DNA of 9,416 nt from Verrucomicrobia subdivision 3 bacterium UBA7542 (GCA_002479245.1 DLMG01000079.1:1212-10627); one strand, 5' to 3'. Counted from the first letter of the stretch, positions 1 to 5,829 are shown. Translations and numbers: made by a program. Notes: a model not told the origin generated them from the sequence alone.

Positions 1-121
1 GCACGCTTCCAGCGTGCGGGTTGGGGCAGCATCTTGCTGCCTGATTCAGCACAAGATACCCATTGTTCGGGAGCACGAAGCAAGATGCTTCGTAAACCCG
101 CAAGCAGGATGCTTGCGCTAC
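1..121. repeat. REP-like hairpin cluster A (four hairpins)
   Basis: Four short palindromes lie here: 1-17 (stem GCACGC), 25-41 (GGCAGC), 76-92 (CGAAGC) and 100-116 (GCAAGC). Each has a stem of about 6 bp closed by an A-T or T-A pair around a three-base loop. The loop reads TCC or TCT in the first two and AGA or GGA in the last two, so the cluster holds two reverse-oriented then two forward-oriented units. The forward pair is joined by TAAACCC and followed by GCTAC; the first reverse unit is followed by GGGTT. The stems differ but stay paired. The same design recurs in clusters B and C. The cluster may extend left of the window. Known RAYT genes are usually flanked by such REP sequences, which fits the gene that follows. 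Confidence 0.85.
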
Positions 122-178
122 AGGCTTGCACGCCAATTGATCTCGGGTATTTTGATTCGCGTAGAAACCCGGGAAAAC

Positions 179-838
179 ATGCAAGCTCCGAACCATCTGG
201 TTTCCGGCTTTCACACACGCAACACGCTTCCCCATCTCAAGCGTGATGGTGGCGCCTACTTTGTCACATTCCGCCTGGCAGACACGTTGCCGGCTGAATT
301 GATTGAACGGCTCAAACGCGAACGCGACACCATTCTTCAACAGGCGCTCACGGCCAAACGTCCGCTGACGTGGCCCGAACAGGAGGGATTATTCCGCTGG
401 TATTCCGCGCGGGTGGATGCGTATCTAGACGCCGGTCACGGCGAATGCCTGCTCAAACGGCGCGACCTAGCCGAATTGGTTGCGAATGCGCTTCGCTATT
501 TTGAAGGCCAACGATATGAACTCCGCTCCTGGGTGGTCATGCCCAACCACGTTCATGCCGTCGTGGGGCCGAAACCGCCACAAACCCTCACGAAGATTCT
601 TCACAGTTGGAAATCTTTCACGGCAAGTGAGGCGAATAAAATTCTGAAACGCGCCAACCGGCATTTTTGGCAGACCGAATCCTATGATCACCTGGTCCGT
701 GACGATGCTGATTTGGCGCGATGTTGCGAATACACGACGAGGAATCCGGTGAGCGCCCGGCTCTGCGAGCGGCCTGAAGATTGGGAGTGGAGCAGTGCTT
801 TTCGGGCGCATGATTTCACGCAGCAGGATGCTGCGTAA
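179..838 (+). CDS. REP-associated tyrosine transposase (RAYT, IS200/IS605-like Y1 family)
   Basis: The 219-residue protein is a Y1 HUH-type transposase, a family that cuts single-stranded DNA at hairpins through a covalent tyrosine-DNA link. The N-terminus carries the LPHLKRDGGAYFVTFRLAD block typical of RAYTs. The metal-binding HUH motif is in MPNHVHAVV (H124, H126). The likely catalytic tyrosine is Y185 in EYTTRNPVSARL, followed by the conserved PEDWEWSS block near the C-terminus. The ATG at 179 was chosen because conserved sequence begins just after it, while the open frame upstream only translates repeat DNA; no good Shine-Dalgarno is visible. The last six residues (TQQDAA) and the TAA stop lie inside a REP hairpin of cluster B. 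By analogy with known RAYTs it probably acts on the flanking REPs. The family assignment is firm; its activity is inferred. Confidence 0.9.
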   Translation: MQAPNHLVSGFHTRNTLPHLKRDGGAYFVTFRLADTLPAELIERLKRERDTILQQALTAKRPLTWPEQEGLFRWYSARVDAYLDAGHGECLLKRRDLAELVANALRYFEGQRYELRSWVVMPNHVHAVVGPKPPQTLTKILHSWKSFTASEANKILKRANRHFWQTESYDHLVRDDADLARCCEYTTRNPVSARLCERPEDWEWSSAFRAHDFTQQDAA

Positions 839-911
839 ACCCGCACGCTGGAAGCGTGCGCTACGTAACACAGCCATCCTGGCTGCGGGTTCAGGCGGCT
901 TCCAGCCGCCG
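819..911. repeat. REP-like hairpin cluster B (four hairpins)
   Basis: Hairpins lie at 819-835 (stem CGCAGC, loop region AGGAT), 843-859 (GCACGC, TGGAA), 871-885 (CAGCC, ATCCT) and 894-910 (GGCGGC, TTCCA). The first two are in forward and the last two in reverse orientation. The forward pair is joined by TAAACCC and followed by GCTAC; the reverse pair is joined by CGGGTT and followed by GGTTTA. The four stems share almost no sequence yet each is fully complementary. The first hairpin overlaps the end of the transposase gene, whose stop codon is the TAA of the TAAACCC spacer. The cluster lies about 140 bases upstream of the LRR protein gene. Confidence 0.88.
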
Positions 912-1053
912 GTTTAAGAACAGTGTTGTGATGCACTACGGCATTACTCCTCAAAAAACATTCTGGACAACCGCCACCAAACAAAATAAGCTTTGTTTAG
1001 TAAACTGTAGCTGCTGCCCATTACAGCCTTGCAAATCGGGCGCTCGAATCATC

Positions 1054-3498
1054 ATGAAAACCGAACGAAACCTGATTCAACTCTGTCTGCTGGGGGCGCT
1101 GCTGCTGGCGTTGCCCGCCGTGGTGCAAGCGCAATTCACATACACGACCAATGCCGATGACACGCTCACCATCACTGGCTACACGGGTTCCAACGGCGTG
1201 GTAATGATTCCCGGTACCATCACTAACCTGCCCGTCACCAGCATTGGTGACTGGGCCTTTTACGCTACCAGTGTTACCAACGTCCTGATTCCCGATAGCG
1301 TCACCAACATCGGGGATGGGGCATTTTTTGATTGCCAAACGCTGACCAACGTCACGATCGGCAGCAGTGTCGCCAGCATTGGAGATTGGACGTTCGGTTT
1401 CTGCCCCAGTCTGATGAGTGTCTGTTGTCGCGGGGATGCGCCCAGTCTTGGAGGCGGCAATGTGTTCTACGGCGACTTGGCCACGATCTATTATTTGTCC
1501 GGAGCCACCAACTGGGGACCGATGTTTGGTGGCCATCCGCCCGTGCTTTGGAATCCAGAGGTGCCATTCGTTTACACGACAAATAGTGACGGCATTACTC
1601 TCACCATCACGGGCTACACCGGTTCCGGCGGGGCGGTAACCATACCCAACAGTATCAATTTCCTGCCGGTCACCGGCATTGGGGGGTATGCTTTCTATTT
1701 TTGCAACGAGCTGACCAGCGTCACGATTTCTGACAATGTTACCGGCATCGAGGACTTTGCCTTTGATTACTGCTGGAACATGACCAATGTCATGATCGGC
1801 AGCGGCGTCACCAACATCGGCCATTATGCGTTCAGTGGATGCAGCGACCTCACAACGATCACAGTGGACGCCGGCAATTCGTTCTTCAGCAGCGGCGGCG
1901 GCGTCTTGTTCAATCAGAACCAAACTTCGCTTGTCGAATTTCCGGTAAACAGAGTCGCCAACTACACGATCCCCAACAACGTCACCAACATCGGGGACTA
2001 TGCGTTCTTAAACTGCGGCAACCTGACTAACGTCACGATGCCCAACAGCATCACCAGCATAGGGAACGGTGCGTTCTATTTCTGTACCAGCTTGACCGAC
2101 CTCACGATCCCCAACGGTGTTACCAGCATTGGCGGCAGTGCGTTCTATTTATGCGAAAGCCTGAGTAGCATCACGATTCCCAATGGGATCACCAGCATTG
2201 CAAGCGATACGTTTTTTAGCTGCTTTGGCTTGACCAGCGTCACGATTCCCGACAGCGTCACCAACATCGGCAACTGGGCTTTTTATAATACCAGCGTCAC
2301 CAACGTTCTGCTTCCCGACAGTCTTACCTGCATTGGGAGCAATGCCTTCGACACCTGCCTTAGTCTGAAAGGAATCACGATTCCCAACAGCGTGACCAGT
2401 ATCGGAAGCGGTGCGTTCCATAATTGCATCAGTCTGATCAAAATCACAATCCCCAACAGCATTGTCAGCATCGAAGACCAAACGTTCGCTGAATGCACCA
2501 GCCTGGCCAACATTACGATCCCTGACAACATTACCAGCATCGGAGATGGCGCGTTCAGTGATTGCATCAATATCACCAGTGTCGTAATCCCCTATAGTGT
2601 GACAAACCTTGGAGGTGCCTTTGGTAACTGCACTAGCCTGACCAACGTGATAATCCCCAATAGTGTTACCCGTATTGGAATGGGTGCATTCAATAATTGT
2701 GCGAATTTGACTAGCATCACAATCCCCAACAGTGTTACCAGCATTGACGATGCTACGTTCAGCGGCTGCACCGTTCTTACCAACATCGCGATTCCCGATA
2801 GCGTCAAAAGTATTGGCAGCGCGGCGTTTGGTAACTGCACCAGTTTGGTTACCATCACAATTCCCAACAGTGTTACCAACCTTGGCGCTGCGTTTGGTTA
2901 TTGCACTAGTCTGGCCAGCGTCACAATCCCTGATGGTGTGACCAGCATTGGAAGCGAAACATTTGAATTCTGCACTGGTCTGACTGACGTCACGATTCCT
3001 GATAGCATCACCAGCATCGGAGACTGGGCCTTTGAAAACTGCAGCAGCCTAACCAGTGTCACGATTCCCAGTAGCGTGACCACTATTGGAAACCTTGCAT
3101 TCGAGTTCTGTGCCAACCTTAAGGAAGTGTTCTTCAACGGCAACGTGCCTGACTTTATTGGTGCATCTATATTTAATGGCACTCAGAACGTGATCGTCTA
3201 TTACTTGCCGGGAACTATAGGTTGGAATGATTTTGCTAACAATACCGGTGTTCCGACTGCGCCTTGGTTGCCCGCCATGCTGACCAACGACGGCAGCTTC
3301 GGCGTGCAGACCAACCAATTCGGTTTCAACATCAACTGGGCCAGCGGGCAGACGGTGGTAGTGGAAGCCTGCGCGGATCTATCCAATCCCACCTGGTCTA
3401 CGGTGGGAACCAACACCCTGACTGGCGGCTCATGTTATTTTAGCGATCCGCAATGGGCGAATTATCCCAATCGTTTTTACCGTCTCCGCTCGCCGTGA
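1054..3498 (+). CDS. Secreted BspA-like leucine-rich-repeat protein (LRR_5 type)
   Basis: The 814-residue protein starts at the ATG at 1054 because a clear Sec signal peptide follows (MKTERNLIQ, hydrophobic LCLLGALLLALPAVV, then QA-QF near residue 26). The open frame upstream only reads repeats. I count 23 BspA-type repeats of the form IPxSVTxIGxxAFxxC, between residues about 52 and 690. An FxYTTNxDxTLTITGYTG module occurs twice (from residues 28 and 172), each opening a repeat block. Each block ends in a related cap containing YYLSG (about 140-168) or YYLPG (about 695-742). Residues 743-814 form a C-terminal domain ending NRFYRLRSP, common in Verrucomicrobia exported proteins. No transmembrane anchor or LPXTG is visible. 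BspA-type LRRs mediate surface or matrix binding in other bacteria; the ligand here is unknown. No convincing ribosome-binding site was seen. By eye it is lower in GC than dapA and dapB. Confidence 0.92.
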   Translation: MKTERNLIQLCLLGALLLALPAVVQAQFTYTTNADDTLTITGYTGSNGVVMIPGTITNLPVTSIGDWAFYATSVTNVLIPDSVTNIGDGAFFDCQTLTNVTIGSSVASIGDWTFGFCPSLMSVCCRGDAPSLGGGNVFYGDLATIYYLSGATNWGPMFGGHPPVLWNPEVPFVYTTNSDGITLTITGYTGSGGAVTIPNSINFLPVTGIGGYAFYFCNELTSVTISDNVTGIEDFAFDYCWNMTNVMIGSGVTNIGHYAFSGCSDLTTITVDAGNSFFSSGGGVLFNQNQTSLVEFPVNRVANYTIPNNVTNIGDYAFLNCGNLTNVTMPNSITSIGNGAFYFCTSLTDLTIPNGVTSIGGSAFYLCESLSSITIPNGITSIASDTFFSCFGLTSVTIPDSVTNIGNWAFYNTSVTNVLLPDSLTCIGSNAFDTCLSLKGITIPNSVTSIGSGAFHNCISLIKITIPNSIVSIEDQTFAECTSLANITIPDNITSIGDGAFSDCINITSVVIPYSVTNLGGAFGNCTSLTNVIIPNSVTRIGMGAFNNCANLTSITIPNSVTSIDDATFSGCTVLTNIAIPDSVKSIGSAAFGNCTSLVTITIPNSVTNLGAAFGYCTSLASVTIPDGVTSIGSETFEFCTGLTDVTIPDSITSIGDWAFENCSSLTSVTIPSSVTTIGNLAFEFCANLKEVFFNGNVPDFIGASIFNGTQNVIVYYLPGTIGWNDFANNTGVPTAPWLPAMLTNDGSFGVQTNQFGFNINWASGQTVVVEACADLSNPTWSTVGTNTLTGGSCYFSDPQWANYPNRFYRLRSP

Positions 3499-3533
3499 TC
3501 TTGGCGGCCTGCCTGAAGATTGGGCGCTGAACT
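3496..3533 (+). pseudogene. Possible relic of a RAYT C-terminal end
   Basis: Just after the LRR gene, one frame reads LPEDWALN then stops. It shares CCTGAAGATTGGG exactly with the intact transposase gene (774-786), where it encodes the conserved PEDW block. In both places a forward REP doublet follows at nearly the same distance, 33-38 bases. This suggests that cluster C was once the 3' end of another transposase copy, now almost entirely lost. The match is short (13 bases), so a conserved REP-flanking sequence is an alternative. Confidence 0.3.
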
Positions 3534-3550
3534 GAAAACTTCCGTTGGCA

Positions 3551-3649
3551 ACGGAGCAGGATGCTCCGTAAACCCGCAGGCAAGGATGCCTGCGCTACCC
3601 GGAGTGGCGCCGCCATCCTGGCGGCGGGTTTGGGAAGCATCCTGCTTCC
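3551..3649. repeat. REP-like hairpin cluster C (four hairpins)
   Basis: Hairpins lie at 3551-3569 (stem ACGGAGC, loop region AGGAT), 3576-3593 (GCAGGC, AAGGAT), 3608-3626 (CGCCGCC, ATCCT) and 3633-3649 (GGAAGC, ATCCT). They have the same two-forward, two-reverse order and the same spacers (TAAACCC, GCTAC, GGGTTT) as cluster B, with different stems. No intact transposase adjoins this cluster. It fills most of the gap between the LRR gene and the hydrolase gene. None of the hairpins is followed by a T tract, so they do not look like intrinsic terminators. Confidence 0.87.
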
Positions 3650-3732
3650 TGTTCCTGTTTCTCTTTTCGGACGGTTTGCGTATTTCGTGATTTATCAATT
3701 CAATTTTTAAGGTTATGGTTTTGTCCTGTTAA

Positions 3733-4599
3733 ATGAACAACCTGCCGCCAAAACCGAAGACCGGATTTTGGCGGCCGCTAACTCGTGTGTTACAACTGCT
3801 CGTCATCGTTTATTTGCTCATCGTTCTGGCAGCGCTGATTTTTCAGCGCCGCCTGATTTATTTCCCAACGAAAATCCCCGCCGACAGGGTGGTTCAGGCG
3901 GCAGCCGAACACGGATTCGTTCCGTGGAAAAATCCGGCCGGCCAGATTATCGGCTGGAAAATTCCCGCCACCTCAACACCAGTCGCGAGCGTTTTGATAA
4001 CCCATGGCAACGCCGGTTGTGCCATTGACCGCGGCTATCTCGCCGGCCCCATTCATGATGCCGCGCCGGTTGACGTTTACGTTCTCGAATATCCCGGGTA
4101 CGGCTCCCGCGAAGGTTCGCCGGACAAACGGAGTATCCTTGCTGCCGCCGAGGAAGCTTTTGGTTTGTTGACCAACGGCCTGCCCAAATATCTGGTGAGC
4201 GAATCCATCGGCGCGGGCGTGGCTTGTCATCTGGCCCAAGCACATTCCACGAATGTCGCCGGACTTGTGCTTTTCATGCCCTATCACGATCTGGCTTCCG
4301 TGGCCCAACGAAAGATGCCCTTTCTGCCGGCGTATTTGCTCTTGCTCGACCGCTTCAATCCCGCCGAATGCCTCCGGGACTATCGCGGACCGGTAAAAAT
4401 TGTTCTCGCTGGCGCAGATGAAATCATTCCTGTGGAATCCGGGCGCCGATTGTTTGAGGGATACCACGGACCGAAAACCCTTCAGATCATTCCCGGCGCC
4501 CATCACAACGACATTGCCGGACAATCGCCGGCGTGGTGGAAGGAGGTTTTTGCGTTCTGGCAGCAAAACCGACCGGCGAAATCGGGCCAACCGAAATGA
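3733..4599 (+). CDS. Membrane-anchored alpha/beta hydrolase (BEM46/ABHD13-like)
   Basis: The 288-residue protein has one N-terminal transmembrane segment (about 19-37) followed by QRRLIYFPTK, a hallmark of the BEM46/YfhR-type hydrolases, so the catalytic domain is probably held at the membrane on the outer side. The oxyanion-side motif HGNAG is at 91-95. The nucleophile is S158 in SESIGAG, the acid D229 in GADEIIP and the base H258 in GAHHND. The order and spacing fit a complete alpha/beta-hydrolase triad. The first glycine of the usual GxSxG elbow is serine here. The substrate is unknown; esters or small lipids are plausible from the family. The ATG at 3733 fits the hydrophobic N-terminus, though no clear Shine-Dalgarno precedes it. 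A relic matching its last codons and 3' flank occurs at 6048-6196. Confidence 0.88.
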   Translation: MNNLPPKPKTGFWRPLTRVLQLLVIVYLLIVLAALIFQRRLIYFPTKIPADRVVQAAAEHGFVPWKNPAGQIIGWKIPATSTPVASVLITHGNAGCAIDRGYLAGPIHDAAPVDVYVLEYPGYGSREGSPDKRSILAAAEEAFGLLTNGLPKYLVSESIGAGVACHLAQAHSTNVAGLVLFMPYHDLASVAQRKMPFLPAYLLLLDRFNPAECLRDYRGPVKIVLAGADEIIPVESGRRLFEGYHGPKTLQIIPGAHHNDIAGQSPAWWKEVFAFWQQNRPAKSGQPK

Positions 4600-4642
4600 G
4601 CCGCGCAAAATTTACTTCTGCGTGAAGCGGTTTGGGTTTCAC

Positions 4643-4667
4643 AGTTCGACGGCGAGGCCGTCGAACT
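4643..4667. repeat. Perfect 11-bp hairpin with GAG loop
   Basis: The arms 4643-4653 (AGTTCGACGGC) and 4657-4667 are exact reverse complements around the loop GAG. It lies 43 bases after the hydrolase stop codon. No T tract follows, so it is not a standard intrinsic terminator, although it could stabilise the 3' end of the mRNA. The matching place in the relic at 6180-6196 keeps the left arm with one change but has lost most of the right arm. Confidence 0.75.
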
Positions 4668-4716
4668 ATAGCAATTTCGGTTAACATTGGCGCAGTTTGA
4701 CAAGTCGCTGGGAAGA

Positions 4717-4810
4717 GCGGCGGAGGGCCGCCGCACTCCAAGACGCTGCGCGCGGCACGATGAATCCTGAAAAACGCGAAGCATCTTGGACTGCGCCAGC
4801 CCTCTGGCGC
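4717..4810. repeat. Composite inverted repeat, family 2 (AGGG/CCCT loops)
   Basis: Two hairpins face each other. The left is 4717-4734 (stem GCGGCGG, loop AGGG) and the right is 4793-4810 (stem GCGCCAG, loop CCCT, the reverse complement of AGGG). Inside them, 4733-4752 and the reverse complement of 4775-4794 match at about 17 of 20 positions (shared core CTCCAAGA or GTCCAAGA). The stems differ from each other but are each fully paired. The middle is about 20 bases. The element has no coding capacity of its own. It resembles a small mobile or REP/MITE-like palindrome; the family name is unknown to me. Confidence 0.8.
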
Positions 4811-4856
4811 TTTACATGAAAACGAAGTGTCCGCGACATGTCCTCATGAGCTTTGT

Positions 4857-4885
4857 GTGCCAATGTCAACATGAACTGCTATAAT
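4857..4885 (+). promoter_or_regulatory. Strong sigma-70-type promoter (extended -10)
   Basis: A perfect -10 box TATAAT (4880-4885) is preceded by TGC, giving an extended -10. A -35-like GTGCCA (4857-4862) lies 17 bases upstream and matches TTGACA at four of six positions. Transcription would start near 4892, leaving an untranslated leader of about 87 bases before the zinc-ribbon gene. The site lies just downstream of the family 2 palindrome. Confidence 0.6.
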
Positions 4886-4908
4886 AACTGGTTTAGAAGA
4901 ACTATTTC

Positions 4909-4986
4909 ATGGATTGCGACCGGCAATTCGCCTTGCCGGGTTTCGCCAATTTTGCAATGATTATACACGCACGGCTTTATGAATGA
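4909..4986 (+). CDS. Possible 25-residue leader ORF upstream of the zinc-ribbon gene
   Basis: An ATG at 4909, with the purine-rich AGAAGA (4895-4900) at suitable distance, opens a 25-codon frame beginning MDCDRQFALP. Its TGA (4984-4986) overlaps the first codons of the zinc-ribbon gene, which starts at 4979. It lies wholly downstream of the predicted promoter. The zinc-ribbon start itself has no good Shine-Dalgarno, so ribosomes finishing this ORF could restart there (translational coupling). The peptide matches nothing I recognise and could be a chance ORF. Confidence 0.25.
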   Translation: MDCDRQFALPGFANFAMIIHARLYE

Positions 4987-5359
4987 ATTACTTCAAAATT
5001 TGGTCAAACTTCAATCACTCGAATTCGCCGGCGTCAAAGATAAAAACACGGAGGCTTCGCTGGCAGTGTTGCGCGCCAAAATCCCATCACAAATGCTCGG
5101 CCACTACGACCGCTTGGTTGCCCATGGGAAAAAGGGCCTGGCTGCCGTTCGCGACCAGGTCTGCACGGGTTGTCACATGCATCTGCCCATCGGAGTCGTC
5201 ACCACGTTGATGCGCGACGACGACATTCAGCTTTGTGATAATTGCGGTCGCTATCTTTATTTGGCGGAAGCAACGAAGGCAGAAGTCCCGAAACCAACCG
5301 CCAAGCCGGGGCCGGCCAGAAAGCCGCGAAAGTCAAAAAGTTCTTTGCTGTTGATTTGA
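4979..5359 (+). CDS. C4-type zinc-ribbon protein
   Basis: The 126-residue protein has a helical N-terminus (LLQNLVKLQSLEF), a middle stretch (LGHYDRLVAHGKKGLAAV) and a zinc ribbon with two CxxC knuckles: C62-C65 (CTGCHM) and C86-C89 (CDNCGRYLYL), 20 residues apart. It ends in a lysine- and proline-rich tail (about 100-123). This corresponds to the C-terminal ribbon of the DUF164/zf-RING_7 family, whose longer members carry an extended coiled coil of over 100 residues; here that part is much shorter. The basic tail and ribbon suggest nucleic-acid or protein binding, but the function is unknown. The ATG at 4979 is the only reasonable start, since an in-frame stop lies at 4958-4960. It has its own predicted promoter and is convergent with the lipoprotein gene. 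Confidence 0.8.
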   Translation: MNELLQNLVKLQSLEFAGVKDKNTEASLAVLRAKIPSQMLGHYDRLVAHGKKGLAAVRDQVCTGCHMHLPIGVVTTLMRDDDIQLCDNCGRYLYLAEATKAEVPKPTAKPGPARKPRKSKSSLLLI

Positions 5360-5444
5360 GCGTTGAATCCGACGGTCAACCCGCCATTAACGGGCGTGAA
5401 TCGCGGGAACAGCCAAAGCACGGTTTCCAGTTCCGGGATCCCCG

Positions 5445-5481
5445 AAAATAAAAATCCCGGCAGCGGATTCGCCGCCGGGAT
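5445..5481 (-). terminator. Rho-independent terminator of the lipoprotein gene
   Basis: The arms 5454-5461 (ATCCCGGC) and 5474-5481 pair perfectly over 8 bp, with further pairing possible inside the loop. Read on the minus strand, the hairpin is followed at once by TTTTTATTTT. It begins 17 bases beyond the stop codon of the lipoprotein gene. On the plus strand no T tract follows, so it probably serves only the minus-strand gene. Confidence 0.88.
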
Positions 5482-5498
5482 CTGAAAACGAACTGTTC

Positions 5499-5822
5499 TT
5501 ATTCGCCGTAAACAGTCACTGTGGTCTTGGTGTACACGCTTAGAACACTGGTGACGTGATAGTCCACGTGCGAAATCTTGGTGATTCCGCCGTTGGCGCA
5601 CGCGGCCTTGATGCTGGAATCTCCCGTGGCGATGCAGATGATGCCAGTCGAGGAGGCTTGACCTACCTTGCTGGCTTCGGCGTTGCCTGTCGCGAGAACG
5701 GGCCCGGATACATCCGTATAAATTCCGCCCATGGCTCCCACAAGAGGCCCATTGGGGCCAACGCATCCGGTTAACAGCATGGCCAACGCACCAACAAACG
5801 CACAACCGATTAATTTTCTCAT
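5499..5822 (-). CDS. TRL-like family lipoprotein
   Basis: The 107-residue protein begins with a lipoprotein signal peptide (MRKLIGCAFVGALAMLLTGC) whose lipobox LTGC puts the lipidated cysteine at residue 20. The mature part follows the TRL-like family pattern: GPxGPLVGAMGGIYTDVSGP, then SKVGQASSTGIICIATGDSS, then an ANGGITKISHVDYHVTSVL block and a terminal VTVYGE. The family is widespread in Gram-negative bacteria as small secreted or lipid-anchored proteins of unknown function, named after a tRNA-associated locus. No tRNA gene is present here. The start is well supported by AGGAG seven bases upstream. A terminator follows, so the gene is a single-gene unit, convergent with the zinc-ribbon gene. 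Confidence 0.88.
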   Translation of the reverse strand: MRKLIGCAFVGALAMLLTGCVGPNGPLVGAMGGIYTDVSGPVLATGNAEASKVGQASSTGIICIATGDSSIKAACANGGITKISHVDYHVTSVLSVYTKTTVTVYGE

Positions 5823-5829
5823 AACAGTT

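Larger units (their letters stand above)
1..859 (+). mobile_element. RAYT gene bracketed by inverted REP repeats (REPtron-like unit)
   Basis: Bases 1-22 are the exact reverse complement of 838-859. The match continues imperfectly inward to about 44 versus 816, with 39 of 44 positions agreeing by my count. The transposase gene lies between these arms. Each arm consists of two REP-type hairpins, not a classical transposon terminal repeat, and single REP doublets also occur without a transposase (cluster C). This arrangement is typical of RAYT loci, where a domesticated single-copy transposase is flanked by inverted REPs. No target-site duplication can be judged because the left edge is the window edge. 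Whether 1-859 moves as a unit is not shown. Confidence 0.6.

Noticed and set aside
1..121. CRISPR array, considered because of the regular hairpins
   Set aside because: The units are not identical direct repeats, spacing is irregular, and no cas genes are nearby.
14..178. Upstream extension of the RAYT reading frame to position 14
   Set aside because: The 55 extra residues only translate the REP hairpins and have no family match; conserved sequence starts after 179.
34..246. Small plus-strand ORF of 70 codons
   Set aside because: It reads repeat DNA and an out-of-frame part of the RAYT gene; no protein-like features.
467..984. Minus-strand ORFs opposite the RAYT gene and cluster B
   Set aside because: They are antisense to a convincing transposase gene and to palindromic repeats.
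995..1005. GTTTAGTAAAC palindrome upstream of the LRR gene as a possible operator
   Set aside because: It is a single 11-base palindrome with no convincing promoter around it; too common by chance.
856..1053. N-terminal extension of the LRR protein from a GTG at 856
   Set aside because: It lies within the REP cluster and precedes a clear signal peptide at 1054.
1021..3318. Long minus-strand ORFs inside the LRR gene
   Set aside because: They mirror the 69-base coding repeat period and are antisense shadows.
3440..3698. Minus-strand ORFs over cluster C
   Set aside because: They are translations of REP hairpins and resemble the spurious ORF over cluster B for that reason.
3676..3704. Possible promoter TTGCGT-17-TTCAAT upstream of the hydrolase gene
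   Set aside because: Both boxes match the consensus poorly in an AT-rich stretch.
3973..4608. 211-codon minus-strand ORF opposite the hydrolase gene
   Set aside because: The plus strand encodes a complete alpha/beta hydrolase with triad; the antisense frame has no family features.
4681..4872. Minus-strand 63-codon ORF in the 4600-4978 gap
   Set aside because: It consists mostly of the family 2 palindrome and has no ribosome site or recognisable protein features.
4958..4966. TG-A-TTATAC as an extended -10 close to the zinc-ribbon start
   Set aside because: No -35 at a suitable distance, and a much better promoter lies at 4857-4885.
5257..5805. 182-codon minus-strand ORF overlapping the lipoprotein gene
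   Set aside because: It is out of frame with a well supported lipoprotein gene that has a lipobox, Shine-Dalgarno site and terminator.
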